Positions 1 to 13,140 of a stretch of 64,000 nucleotides of DNA are shown one piece after another (the stretch's first letter is position 1; every line of letters starts with the position of its first letter). The notes beneath the pieces were generated by a model. It did not search any database. It was given only the letters and a program-made list of their open reading frames with translations, and was not told the origin of the DNA. Source of the DNA: Brevipalpus yothersi (Eukaryota; Arthropoda; Arachnida; Trombidiformes; Tenuipalpidae); the NCBI GenBank assembly GCA_003956705.1, contig QZCP01000445.1, positions 360,654 through 424,653 on the forward strand. The letters run 5' to 3'. A program made the translations under genes and the position numbers.

Positions 1-593
1 TTTCGAGGATGATTAGTTATTCCCTCACATTCTATTATTTTTCTTCCTTTCCTGTTCTTATTATTGTTATTTTCGTTCGTATAATTGTGTTCACTTTCTC
101 ATATTTTGTAATTTTTGCATGTCAATGACCATATCTCACGCTGAATTAACTCCTAAGAATCTTTCCTCTTCTCAGAAAAAAGGTGTTCTCTTCAAACTTC
201 ATCCAGTTTGAGGAGGGAGAGAAGAGAACGTGGAAAAATTATACGGGCTAATCCTATCAGTGATATAGAAAGTTCAAAAACCCAGCGAAAACGCAATTAT
301 CTCAAACTACTCTGGATTCATTTGGGCTCCCAAACGAAATCGTTTCTCATGTTAGAATACGCACACACATGATGATAATCATACCTGTCAGTAAACCAAA
401 TCAAACGACTGAATGCCATGAAACAACTTCCACTCTCAAACTCTCGTGACCCTTTCCCTCTCTATCTCTCTCTTTTTCATGCCAGTTTTCATCCCATGAT
501 GGACCGGAGTTTTCCGATTTCCGATAAATAATGCTGAATTCCTTCTCCAGTTTTCAGAGAAAAGCTAGCCCAATGCTCAAGGGAAACCCAGAA

Positions 594-655
<62 letters not shown>

Positions 656-1210
656 GTATGTATGTGACAAGCTTTTGAATTCCGGTCGTTCAGATGAATC
701 GTTTCACTTTCACACTTGGCCGATCAAAGTAGAGCGCAGAGAGAAAAAAAGCTTACCTTGCTTCACTCGACACAGTTTTCTGTGTGTGTTTCTGACCTGT
801 TTTGAAACAATTTTTCGCCTAGAATGAAGCTTCTCTTTCATTTTGCTGCACGGTCCAATGTTTGGGAATGCCTGGGAATGTTGCTAAGGGAGTGAAAAAG
901 AAAATATAATGTTGAAATATAAAAGGTTCCAAGAATTGCTCCGAAACTTACTGATGCGCTTCGATTGCGTGCCATTTATCACTAGAATCAACAGAATGAG
1001 AGGATTTTTCCGGCAATTCATGTGTTAAAAATTTTTCTACCCTCTTTTTTTTTAATTTGAATTCCTTTCCACTCTTCTTTTCTATCCTCCATTGAATCTA
1101 TGTACAAGACTGATAGCAAACTCTTATTCTCAGATTCTTACCCATTTTAGCCCAATCTTTGTTTCATCTCTTTCTTTCTCTCTCTCTCTTCTATGTCTTT
1201 TTCTCATTAG
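1..1210. other. Probable P450 intron with (TC)n tract, no gene seen
   Basis: No exon of the P450 N-terminal half or of any other gene could be found on either strand. The stretch holds a (TC)n tract at about 597-651 followed by a short TATG run, and ends in the pyrimidine-rich acceptor of the P450 exon at 1211. It is most simply an intron of that gene. Confidence 0.6.
597..651. repeat. (TC)n microsatellite
   Basis: Pure TC dinucleotide tract of about 55 bases, in the probable 5' intron of the P450 gene. Confidence 0.95.
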
Positions 1211-3826
1211 CACGTGGATATGTGGAGGAAGAACTAGTCATAAAGAGAGGAATTTCCAGCATCAAGTCAAAGAAAAGTGGAGTCCTCACGACTCTTCTTA
1301 ATAAGTATAATATTGAACAAGATGAATTGGCTCGAATCGTTACTGATTTGTTTTTGGCCGCTGCAGATACTGTGAGTATCTTGAGAATAGTTTTTTTCAT
1401 CTTAAATTGAAAATTCTTTGATTATTCCCATATTACCATTTCTCAACGTTAATTTTCTTTTTTGATTGAAATAATTGCTCATCTATTCTTTCTCTCTCTC
1501 ACAGACTTCACATGCAACTCAATGGGCATTCTATTTACTATCTAAGCATCCTGAAGTTCAGGATAAAATATATCAAGAAATCAAGTCCGCAGTCGGTGAA
1601 GATGGTTATATTAAAGAAGAGCATCTCAAACTTCTACCTCATGTGAGGGGTGTAATTAAAGAATCTCTCAGGTAATTTGAGGCATGAATTATTTTTTAGC
1701 CCTAGTTTCCCTCATAATGATTCATCAAACTGGAATACCAAGGGAAAACTTCGAAGTGTTTTAATGAGAGAAGAAGGACAATGAAATTTTTTTGATGTCA
1801 TTAGAACTCTCCTAGTAGAACGGCTCGATGGAAACTTTTTCTTCTCTCTCAATGCAAAATTTCTCAAGTTCCTAGTTACTTTGACATACCAATTTGAGTG
1901 TATGTGGGTTCTCTCCCTTAACTCAAAATATTGCATAAGTTTGGCCTGGTTCTTGCTCTCTTTCTATTTCTCTTTCTCTTGTATATTTTATACTCTATCA
2001 GTTTGCAGCATGTCTACTTTGTCGCTCGAAGCTGTCAGTAGAGAGATGTACTGATAGGCCATTCAGGTCCCAGGGCCATTTTTTCTTTCTCTGTCGTTTT
2101 TCTCGTTCTCAAGCGGCAAGTGAAATGCGGCAAGAGAAAGAGGCCCAGAGGATGTCTACGATGAGAAAAAGAAGATGATGAAGAACGATCTTTTTTATTT
2201 ATCATCATCATTAGTGCTATCATTGAGCCTCCGTGAAACTAGAGATCATGCTGCAGCATTCCGTCAAGAATCCCTTCCCCGGATCGCCCATCTATTCTAG
2301 CTTGATGGTATATGTATGTATGTGAGTGTAGTTCCGAGGCTACCAGGCTACATCTGTGTCTGCAGCTATATCAGGTCCCACAGTTGGCCTCGAAGCCCAT
2401 ATCATGAGCCCGAACATACTACACATACTACCGTCGAATACCTGTGGCTACATGTGATCACATCCTAGAACTCTCTCTCTCTCTCTCTCTTTCTCTCTTT
2501 CTCTGGTTGGTCTCCCTACTTTTTCTCCACTCCAACATCTCTAAACTTCAAACACCATCCACGTACTACTCAACACCATTATACAAACCATTCCACATTC
2601 CATCACACAAATATTTCCACACTCTATTTTTTCTAATCTCTCTCTCTCATTTTTTCTTCTCTCTCTTTATCTTTCCATAGACTCTATCCAATCGCACCAT
2701 TCCTTAGTCGAATACTTCCACACGATATTGTCCTTGGAGGCTATCGGATACCTGCTGGGGTAAGTAGTTATAGTTTTTACCCGGTTATTGGGGCTACACG
2801 TTTATGGGCTTGCATGCTCCTTCTCTATGCTTCATCTCTATCGACTCTGGTTTACCTCTGTGTGTGTGCATATGTACACATGTGTAAGCGTGTATGTGTA
2901 TGTGTATGTGTGTGTACCTGGGTCTGTGGGAACCAAAAACTTGATCAGAACTTAGTGAGATGAGAGGAAAATGATTTTCGTCATCCTACACCACTTACAC
3001 AGATAATGATGCACGCATACACATTTTTCATTCACCATTCATTCATGATAAATTTTTCGATACGATGGATGACGCAAAAATCAACCTTGACCTTAGGCCA
3101 AATTATGATCAAAATAACCTATCACCATCCACTCATTTTTAAGCCTGTATTAGTGTAACCTGTTCGCCTGGGGCTTTCAAAAGAAAAATAGGATAATAGA
3201 GGATCATTTAATAACAAATGTTCCTCTCCATGTGTAACCCTTTTGCTCATAATTTAATATGGCTATTTTTTCTCTCCCTCTCTCTCCATTGTAGACCCTA
3301 CTTTGTACCTCTCTGTATACAACTGGTCGTGATGATCGATTTTTCTGGGACGCAAGTGGATTCCATCCTGAAAGATGGATCCGAAATCGATCGGCAACTA
3401 GTCCACGTGAAGTGATCAATAGCCATGCAAGCATTCCGTTCGGTATTGGTGTCCGTGGCTGTGTTGGACGAAAAGTTGCCGAACTACAAATGCAGTTACT
3501 TATTGCAAGAGTACGTATCAATTGATCCCATTTGATATGAGTGTGTGTGAATGCGTGTGTCAAAAATCGAATCGAATGCATGATAGTTTTTCCCGAACTC
3601 ATCCACGAGTCGAAGAAGTGGGGATAAACTTTTTTCAAATGTCCACTTCTTTCTCATATACAACATGTGAGTATGTGTCAGGAAATCAAAATATCATTGC
3701 GATTATATCAGCAATATCGATATTGATAATACGAAAAGGGAATTTATGCAAAGAAGTGTGTATTCAACATAATTTCCTCTTCTTGTTGACACGTTCGCTT
3801 TCTTGGCTAATCAAGCTATCACACAT

Positions 3827-3889
<63 letters not shown>

Positions 3890-4308
3890 ATAATCTGCTC
3901 TCTTTCTACTCAAAGTTCCTGAATTCGCATTTTTGACCTGAGACTTTTCGGGAATCAAAAAGAAAAACAGCAGTAAACAAATTAAGATGATTTCAGTTCA
4001 AGTTAAACGCGATAAATTGGATCATCTTGGTGCAATCGTTTTCATAAGTGCGAACTCGGTCAGGTGAAAATTCGAGTGCCAATTTGACGGGAACCTTGAC
4101 GGATGTTTACGATTATGTTGACAATATTACTTGATCATATCGAGCAAAATTTTTATCATATACGTTTTTTTTCTATTTCTTACAGGCTATTCAAAAATTC
4201 CATATCGAACCGGGTAAAGAAGAGGATATCGAAATCAAGCTCCGAATGATCACCACTCCAGACGAAAAGATTAATTTGAAATTGAGACGACGAAAAGCTG
4301 ATGATTAG
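1211..4308 (+). CDS. Mitochondrial-clan cytochrome P450, C-terminal part (5' incomplete)
   Basis: Five coding exons join in phase: 1211-1371, 1505-1671, 2681-2759, 3295-3510 and 4186-4308 (stop TAG). The product is the C-terminal half of a haem-thiolate monooxygenase. Visible motifs, in order, are the oxygen-binding I-helix AAADTTS, the K-helix ExxR in ESLR (split by an intron, Arg = AG|A), the PERW meander motif, and the haem-binding loop PFGIGVRGCVGRK with the Cys ligand. The arrangement LYPIAPFLSR, then LGGY, then SLYTTGRD is typical of the mitochondrial clan, and the tail (LRMITTP) resembles ecdysone 20-monooxygenase (CYP314A1, shade). CYP315A1 or another mitochondrial family cannot be excluded, so I give no symbol. 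About 300 N-terminal residues are missing. I see no exon for them in 1-1210, so they should lie upstream of the window. The P450 assignment is secure; the subfamily is inference. Confidence 0.9.
3831..3887. repeat. (GA)n microsatellite
   Basis: Pure GA tract in the last intron of the P450 gene (3511-4185). Confidence 0.95.
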
Positions 4309-6059
4309 TAACATGTGTCCCCTATAAAAACTGATTCCATCACTTCTTCATTCGAAAAACGTCTTTTTCTTTTGAAAAAGAAACCAAAAGAATTCTCTGA
4401 ATCATTTTTAAAATTTTCTATCCCCTTTTTTCTAAAAACATACGAAGTCGGGCCACCGTTTTGTGATTAATCTTCAAAAAAGTCACCAATAGGAGAACAC
4501 AAAGATCTCATATATTTTGATAGTGAATTTATTATTGATTAGTTGAAAATTTTAACGAATCTTTCAGCGGCAGAATGAAACCATTGGATCTTATCTTATT
4601 GATATATTTTCTGCATTTCATTTAACTGTTCCAAAAATTGAATGACAATATTTTTGGAAGCGGCTTAATAAGAAAACTTGTTGAGCTTAAGTGTTGATGT
4701 TCGATCCTCTAAGTCTTCCAGGAATAGTCATGATTCCATCATCATGCATTTAGCTGGTATTAGTTTAATAGGCTTGGAATTTCCCGAAAGATTTGAGTAC
4801 CTCACTGCAAATTCTGAGCTTATAGAGAGCTAATAATAAACTTGATCAGCTCAAGAGGCTCGATTATCGAAATTTAGTTCATCCTAAGATTTCTCCAAAC
4901 ATCATTTTTGAGAGTTGAACATCACCTAATCTGATGTAACTCTCATTAATTGTGAAAATTTTGAAATCACAAATTTTAGTATCACTCTCGGAGAGTCCAA
5001 ATTGCGACCATCCTTGTCCGGAAGTACTGACAATTGTGAGTCTAAAATTCCCAGAAATTTTGAACAGTCCCGATTGCTGGCAAACAAAATCCCTCTAACT
5101 CAGTGAATTCTTGAAAGTCCCTTCTGGAATGCGATAGAATATATCAGAACTAGTGATGGTAAATTGACTTCTCAGAAGGCATAAGAAATTTCTTCTGATG
5201 GTCGAAATAAAACATCTATTTCCGCATGTAAAAGTGGCGGTAAACTGGTAGAAAGTCACAAAAATTTATCACTTGAGGTCGCCTTCAGACGGCATTTCAG
5301 AAATTTTTCGAATAAATGTGGCATCTTATAATACTGAATTACGAATCAATCTGGACTGATGTCTTGTAATTTGAGCATTTTGACTTCAATTATATGCCCA
5401 AATATTCGTTGATTGGTTTTGACGAAGAACTTGGTCATTTGTTTTGCTCTGTGACTGTTATGATATCAGCACCACGATTGCTTGGGTGTATTTGTGAATC
5501 TTTTATCGGGTTTCAGATAACTTGAGAGGCCTGAATGAGTTAGTTTTTATAAACAAATTCCAAGTTCTTGACTCTTTCGGATAGGAAAAAATTCAAGATT
5601 AATATCGAGTGAGCTCATGTTACCGAGTTCATTTTTTAAATTATCGTCAGAGAAGCAAATTTCAAGGTTTTGCTCATAGCTCAGGAAGTCTGGCTTCTTA
5701 GATTCGGAAGGAGATTGAAAATTCACAAGATTTCTCGGAAATGTGTGAACCTATGAGATTTTATTCCATCCTTGTACTATTCGAATAGCATTTTTCATTG
5801 AGAAAATTTTTCTCTTCAATTGATGAAGTTTAACACCTATTACAATTGTAAAATCTTTGAGTCAATTGAGCTTGAATTCTAAATTACCAATTTGATAGCG
5901 TGGAAATTGTCGAATTTACAGGAAAAAATTCACCATTTAGTGATAATTGAATTGCGATCGAAATGAGACCATTCACGGTGAATCATGTTCAATTGGAGGT
6001 TGATACAATTTTATGATATTTTTTTCTCAAGAAAAAAATAAAATTTTGCACCATTTAAA
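4309..6059. other. Intergenic, convergent gene ends, no gene seen
   Basis: This is the tail-to-tail gap between the P450 (+) and the SDR gene (-). Both strands are full of stops. Unlike most non-coding DNA in this window it has no (GA)n or (TC)n tract. It probably contains the 3' UTRs of both neighbours. Confidence 0.6.
4835..4840 (+). terminator. Possible poly(A) signal of the P450 gene
   Basis: This is the first AATAAA hexamer downstream of the P450 stop and would imply a 3' UTR of about 530 bases. No transcript evidence is available. Confidence 0.3.
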
Positions 6060-7019
6060 CTAACGAATTTTACGATTGATACCATTACTTTGAGGTGCAT
6101 TTTTTTGGGTAAAATTTGACATCAAATCAATGAAACCAGATAATCTCAACATAAAGTAGCCACTCGCTACCGGTACCAATTGTTTCATCCACAAAAAGAA
6201 GTAAATAATTTTTGGCATTGCCAATATAAATTGTTCAATTTTGATTGCTTGAATAATTTTGTCCACCACATAATCTGACTCTAAGGTGCCAAGTAGTGGA
6301 GAGTAGGCACCTTGGAACATTTTAGTATTGACCAGAAAAGGACATATTGCGGTAAACTTGATGCCTTTGATTCCAAGAGATCTCAGTTCACAGGCCAAAG
6401 TTTCATGGAGCATGTAAACAGCTGATTTGGAGGACGAATAATCTGTTAACTTTGGGACACCAAAAAAGCTGGCCACAGATGCCATGGTCACTATGTGTCC
6501 ATGATTTTGAGCTATCATATCGGGTAGAAATGCTTTGTTGATCCAAAAATTGGACAACACATTGACATCAAAAGATTTGAGTATATCTTCATCGTTTAGG
6601 TCGAGAAAATTTTTACCCGACACAACACCAGCATTATTGATCACCATGCTCACCGATTGTCCAATAAACGATTTTCGAACTAATTCGGCAGTTTTATACA
6701 CTTCAACACGATTGGTAATATCAACTTTGAACGCAAGACAATCACATTCTTTACACTTATCTTGAATCAATGTCAACGATTCTTTGAGGCCATTCTCATT
6801 CATGTCCCATAGAATCAAAGTTTTCACTTGTGGTGCAAGTTCGAGAGCCAATTCTCGACCAATACCGCTAGCAGCACCGGTAATCAACACTGTTTCATTG
6901 CTTAAATCTTTGGAATAGAAACGATGAGGTATACAATATTTAACAATAGCTTCAAGCCAATAGTAGACACTCAGATAGAGATCATACAATAATCTCTCCA
7001 ATCTTTTGGAAAAATTCAT
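6060..7019 (-). CDS. SDR16C-type short-chain dehydrogenase/reductase
   Basis: A single-exon gene of 319 residues. The open frame extends upstream to 7091, but only from a GTG, so the first ATG (7019) is taken as the start. It is a classical short-chain dehydrogenase that oxidises or reduces a lipophilic alcohol or ketone with a nicotinamide cofactor. Residues from the ATG: cofactor glycine motif TGAASGIG (47-54), acidic D72 at the end of the second strand (LWD, favouring NAD(H)), NNAG (128-131), and the catalytic tetrad N153, S181, Y194, K198 (YSSSK). The hydrophobic N-terminus (about 12-28) looks like a membrane or lipid-droplet anchor. The LWD...NGL pattern is that of the SDR16C group (RDH10, DHRS3, SDR16C5, HSD17B11/13), whose substrates are retinoids or steroids; the substrate here is unknown. 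It lies in tandem with trh, about 2.3 kb beyond its stop. Confidence 0.93.
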   Translation of the reverse strand: MNFSKRLERLLYDLYLSVYYWLEAIVKYCIPHRFYSKDLSNETVLITGAASGIGRELALELAPQVKTLILWDMNENGLKESLTLIQDKCKECDCLAFKVDITNRVEVYKTAELVRKSFIGQSVSMVINNAGVVSGKNFLDLNDEDILKSFDVNVLSNFWINKAFLPDMIAQNHGHIVTMASVASFFGVPKLTDYSSSKSAVYMLHETLACELRSLGIKGIKFTAICPFLVNTKMFQGAYSPLLGTLESDYVVDKIIQAIKIEQFILAMPKIIYFFLWMKQLVPVASGYFMLRLSGFIDLMSNFTQKNAPQSNGINRKIR

Positions 7020-7812
7020 GGTGATGAGATGGGCTGAATTTTTTTCTCTCTCACACAAGATATTCCGGAGAATGTGTCTGATAATATGCACAAATTTACA
7101 TTATCAACTGAGACCAGGAAGTCGATGATATAAAATCAGTTCTTGTCATTATCAAGAGCTAATACCTGGAGAGAGAGAGAGAAAAAGTGATTAGCTCAGG
7201 GTACACACATATGATATCTTTTCATGGGCGCGAGAAATACACTCGACAATTGTGGTTCACCTTCGATGCAAATTATTTCGCCAAATTTCCTTGAGAAGAG
7301 AATTGTGTGTGTATAAGAACGAGAGAAAGAGAAAAAAGAATTCTCTCTCATAAAAAACTGGTCTCACTGATGATGATAGATGTTGGCTGCTAAGACTGTC
7401 AGCTGGACAGTCAACGAATAGAGATAAGAAAGAAACTACGTCTATAAACTCTTTTTTTCTCTCTCTCCCTCTTTCTTTCATTCGCTTGCTAGTTCGTTCG
7501 TTGTTCGTTCATTCGTTGGAACGTCGGGACGTTGGAGCGTTTAGGAGAAAGAGAGAGAGTGAGAATAGTAGACGCTCGTCGAGTACAGTAGTTGAATAAA
7601 AACTGGATGGAAGATGTTTTCACCTGTATGGGGGTTGAAATATTGGAAAAAGTTTTGGATGAAAAAGAGAGGAAGAAGTTCTCTACTGAGCGGAAATATT
7701 AAAATTGAAAGAATCTATCGGCGTTGATCATTCGCATTGTTTCATTGTGTTTGACGATTCTCAAGATCGAGAGTGTAGACTTACCTTTATCTAAAATTTG
7801 AGCATTCGAACT

Positions 7813-7883
<71 letters not shown>

Positions 7884-9300
7884 CCCCCGCTAAGTTGTGT
7901 ATTTCTTTTTTAGAAAGATTTCAAAAGCAAAGTGAAGATAAAGCAATTTAAACAGGCTGTCAAAAATTTTTGTAAGTGGTTAAACAAATGGTTGAACAAG
8001 TGGCTGATGAGATATATGTACATGTATTCATTTGTATGATTAAGAGCGAGTGTCTGAAGAGTGGCCGAAAGTGAAATTCCAGTCATTCTTTGACTGCCTA
8101 AAAGTTTCATACCAGTTGCGTGCCAGTCTGCTAGTGAAAACTATTGTGTGACGAAAGAATTGAAACGTTTGGATGACCGATATTTGGAGAAGTGTAACTG
8201 CTTCCGGTATTTAAAAGTAATTCTAGCTAATCAATATTTCACCGATACTTCAAAATTATTACAATTATTTGGCATATTTTAAGCTGAATTGAGGTAATTT
8301 TTACTGGTTATTTTTGCGTGCTGAACTCAAAATTTTCCACTCTTCTGTCTCGGCATGAGAGAGTTCAGATTGAATGAAATTATGAACAGATGAAATTATT
8401 GAGATACGTTTGAATGGAGTTATAATATTTTCCCTTCAATTCTGAATGCTTTGTGTAATGGTTATCTTGCTTCTTCCTTCAAATAGTGATAATAAAATTC
8501 CACAATCATTAAGACCAAGGTCTCTCCCGACACATATATAAATATGTCAACGTGAAGATGATTTTGAAGAAAATTTCATCGTTTAAAGGGAACAAAACTG
8601 ATAATCAATTGTTGAACATTGTTCGGGATCAATAATTGTTCAATAAATTTTTATTTTCATCAATTAGTGCCATTATCTGACACCCATCTTTTTTTCAATA
8701 TCGATTGATTCATGATCCTTCGATGAGTTCCTTACATCATAATAAAGTTATAACTAAATGATCTTCACCGCGATCCTTGAAGCTACCTTCCAATGAAAAC
8801 ATCGTTTACCCCAGGGCATTTATTCAATCAAATCTTGATCAACAGAACAAAATATAAATTCAGGAAATAAAAATCAAATCAAATAGTTTGAGAAAGAGAG
8901 AGAAAAGAGTGAGTATTCAAGGTGATACTGGGTCCATCCTATGACCAACATTCTATGTTCTCAAATGAGGACATCTTTATATTAATATATGCACAAAATT
9001 AATTGACCTCTTATCATCATGAAATAGAAAGTCACAATTGATTGTCATTTATGGGAAACGCTTGATGAATATTTGTCAACCATGATCAACACTTTGACCT
9101 AACTGAATCTTGACCATCGAATATATTTCGCATCGAGATCATTACAATAGTATATTCATCTTTGATACACTAGAATTGATCTAGATTATACGATTCGATT
9201 AGGAAATTTTCACCAGTTTCTAGCTTAACAATCCACATTATCATGATGTAATCTAAATATTATTGAGGTCATCTCCCATAATTATCGACCCACCTAAAGG
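7020..9300. other. Intergenic: SDR upstream region and probable trh 3' region
   Basis: This separates the SDR start from the trh stop. It contains a degenerate array of GTTCG/TTCG units near 7484-7530, a long (TC)n tract at about 7815-7870, and minus-strand AATAAA signals (TTTATT on the plus strand) at 8819-8824 and 8650-8655 that could end the trh transcript. No coding region was recognised. Confidence 0.5.
7815..7870. repeat. (TC)n microsatellite
   Basis: Pure TC tract, followed by a TTTC run, in the SDR-trh intergenic region. Confidence 0.95.
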
Positions 9301-12300
9301 TTAATTGTATGCTCCCCATGGATGATGATGGTGGTGATGATGTGGTGGTCCCGCCACAGGATTGGTTGATGTTGCCGGCGGTGCCGGCAAATTGCCACCA
9401 TTCTTATACAAATGAGTGTAATCCTTGAAGTATGCAGAGTATGGATCAACCAGTGGATGATAGTGAGCAGTATGGGGATGTGGGTGGTGTGTATGATGAT
9501 ATGGAGGGGGTAATATTTGAGGCTTAACAATTGGCGGTGTCTCACGTATGACACTTATATGGCGAAGAAGATGATTAGATTGGTGATGATGGTGGTGGGG
9601 ATGGGGATGTGGATGTGGATGGTGGGGATTGGAAAGATGTGGGGGTGGCGGAGGAGGTGGATGGTGGTGATTAGTGGTGATCGGAGAGGATGAGGATGGT
9701 GAATGGGATGAAGATGATGAACAAGATGGAGACAGTCCATGTAATGGTCGGGATGATGATGATCCCATCACGGAGGTGGACGATGGTGAGTTAAGATCAA
9801 CCACCGGCGGTGAAGGTGTTCGCCATGGTCGAACTGGACTAGAAGTGAATCGTCTTCGCTTGGCAGAATCATTGTCCTGATTGTGTCCACCAGAGTTACC
9901 CATGGTTGGTGAATCAGGAGCGTGTTTAAGACTGTGATTATGGCTATGATTGGCAGTGTTACCACCACTGTAATGAGAAGAGGAATATAATCAACTGAAA
10001 ATTGATCGTGTAATACACAACAACAACACTTACTTGATATTCATTAAACTATTGCCACCACTGGCACCAGTATTGGATCCATGTCCATGAAGACTGTTAT
10101 CCATGGACATGGATGGTGAAGGATTTTCAACATCATGGCTCCGTTGACTGATACTTGGTGGGCCACTCAAATGGGACTGGAGTCCTGGTGAAGCTGGTGA
10201 AGCGCTTATTGGTGTATGCTTGGACATTGATGTGGTAGAAGATGAGGCTGGAGATGCTGAGGGTATCAGATAGGATGAGGAAGATGAAGATGCAACATTA
10301 TTATTGCCGGGCAGTTGACTTGTGTCCATTATCACATTTTCATATTCCAAACCGCTGATTGTTGATGGAAAAAGTGAGAAATTTTATTAGTATTCAAGAA
10401 TCTATGAAATAATCGAATCAATCCTATTGCTTAACCAAGTCATAGTATTTTGGGGGAAAAAATAAAAATAAAAAAATACTAGTCCAATCTTGGCAGTAAT
10501 ATCACTAAAATTTGAAAGTTATTCCAGGGCATTTTACCTTATTATATAATTTACAGTGATTATGCTTTGCTCTTGTTCTTCAACGTTTGGAGTTGATGAA
10601 CTGCTTCCGGCTGCTTTACTTGTTGACGATCCATTATTTCCGCAAATTAAAGTGGCACATGTTTGAATCCATGTGAATCCACCGTTTTTGTTCATAATTC
10701 TAAAATACCTTGACATCACCTGACCTTTGTGTATTACTGTTTGGAAAATAAATTGAAAAATTTACTGAATAAATTGATTCCACAATAAAAAAATATATAT
10801 ACTCACAATCTGAATGACATTTTCTGACTTGAATAGCATCTTGCCCATGAATTAATGAATAAAAACTTCGACCAGTAAGTTCATCACAAGAGTAATCCAA
10901 AAGCTCAGCAATTCTGTGAACCACAAAATTTAAGATAAATTAACACTATTATCATAAAATCAATTGAAAAATTATTTATATAAAAAAAATATAAATATAA
11001 ATTCATACTTTGGCTCACAATGAAGAATTTTAAAATCCAAACCAAGCCTCATCACAAACATATCAGGCTCCAAGCGATGCTCATTTTGTGATGGCTGAGG
11101 AAGGGCAATTGCAACCGCGACCATACCAATCAATTTTGGTGGTCCACCTCCACTATCTGTTTTTTGACGAAAAAAAATTAACCAAAAATTAGTTTAACAG
11201 TTTTTATTATTTTCAGTTTCATTGTCAACTCACTTCGTGAGCTCATCTCCGGCCTAAGACGTGATATAACGTGGACAACTCGATATCCACTGGATTTAAA
11301 GTGTTGACATCCACGCTTGGTGAGGGTTGATTTCATTCGGATACAAAATTGACGTTCAACAGCTGAACCTGGTCGAAAATTGCCACCAATCGTCCCACCA
11401 CCACAACTGAGTCCACCTCCTCCTCCACCACCCTCTGATTCGGATGTTGCATTTGATCCGACCGATGCTGGTGGCAATGGGGATGAGGCCAAGTGGGGTG
11501 ATGATAAGCTCTGAGATATTCCAAGTTGCTCAGCAAGCTCAGCATGATCTTGCTGATGTGTATAGTCAAAAACACTTGAACCGGTCATTTCAACCTGAGT
11601 TTGTCAGATAATGTCCGGTGGAATGATGAGAAGCCACAATAATGATGGTCATCAAGTCAAAATCGATCGATTGCCATGATCGTCCAGTATGATTTGTAGC
11701 GATTAACAGATTCAATGGATGATGATTGCGAGAGAGGAGAGAGAGAGAAAAAAAATAAGAAAAAGAAAAAAATATAAGTCAATAAATAAAATTCAGATTT
11801 TGAGTATGTGAATCGATATAGATCATGATTAAAATATGGAGTGCAATGAAATACGATTGCTGAAGATAAGTTATGAATAGAGAGGCTTGGCATAATATGG
11901 GGACACACAAGATTGTGGCCATTTATTATGTTTGTAATTGAGTAATCAAATCGTATCGGTTCCGACCATAAGGGTATCTGATGTATGCATTCAAGCAGTA
12001 AGCATGATCTTGTTACGGATATAAGAAGATGATAAAGAAAAAGAAAGAAAAAAGAGGATAGAGACTATCGAGCCCAACAGTCATAGTGTTCTTGGATGAT
12101 TCCTTGCAGGTAGGGAATGGAGTATGTGTCTGGAAATCAACAGGGAAGGTGTCGGAAAATAAAAGGGAAGAGCCAAAATTTTCGCATGGAAAATTCAAAC
12201 CCAGTGATATTTATCGGATAAGGAGGATGAAGAGAGAAAGATGAACAGGGAGGCTAAAATCGATCACCATGGATGGTGAGCCCTCAAGACATCTCTCTCT

Positions 12301-13088
12301 CTCTCTCTCTCTCTCTCTAAATTTGATCAAATTTGAACATCATTCATGATATGTCATGAAATTGAATTCAACCTCCTAAAATCCGTTCTATTTTCACTGC
12401 CATCTCTTATACACCAAGAGAGAGAGAGAGAGAGTAAGAGAGAGGATCAGAAAAAGTAAAGTAAAAATGAGATTCCATTCAACTCTCTTTCGATATTTAT
12501 AAGTTTTATAAGTTTTTCATTCTATTGAAAGAATAGTTTAAAAGAAGGGAAGATGGCTTGATGAATGAGAACTCAAGAATATATGGAAAATTCAATTTGC
12601 ATCTGATCTGAATGAATGTAAGATTTATGTTCTTCATCTTTTCATGATTCAAAAAGATTTTCATAGTGCACACATATACTCGAAATGCTCACCTGACTGA
12701 GACCCAGGTAAATGGAAACTGTTTCTGAGATGTATAAAAATCTTCCATCTTGGCCCAGTGCAAATGCAAAGCCGTCCAGGGCTTGTAGGATGTGTGTTCC
12801 TTGGTGAACATCGAAAACATTATCTGTCGAAAAGAAAGAGAAAAGAATAAAATTCCAAGATCAGATTAAAATATTTCACCATAAGATGATGGAATTGATT
12901 AAAGACGGTGATTTGTGTGTCAGGGAAATTCCTTTTCTTTTTGCTCCTTGTTAACCATACTGCTTTTTGCCTGATTTTTTTCATCTTCTCTCTTCTCTCT
13001 CACTCTGTGTGTATGTGATTGAAAGAGAAAGAAAAAAGTTCTAATTGACATAATGACGAAGAGCTCAATCAGATGAGCATCCTCTATC

Positions 13089-13140
<52 letters not shown>

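Noticed and set aside
3204..3638. 144-codon minus-strand ORF
   Set aside because: It lies antisense to the P450 haem-binding exon, whose plus-strand reading has the conserved motifs; the antisense frame is a shadow.
4309..6059. Possible transposable-element remnant in the repeat-free P450-SDR gap
   Set aside because: No terminal repeats, target-site duplication or transposase/reverse-transcriptase-like peptide is visible on either strand.
7020..7091. 24-codon N-terminal extension of the SDR
   Set aside because: The frame begins with GTG, not ATG. Eukaryotic initiation at the first ATG (7019) gives a normal family length and N-terminal anchor.
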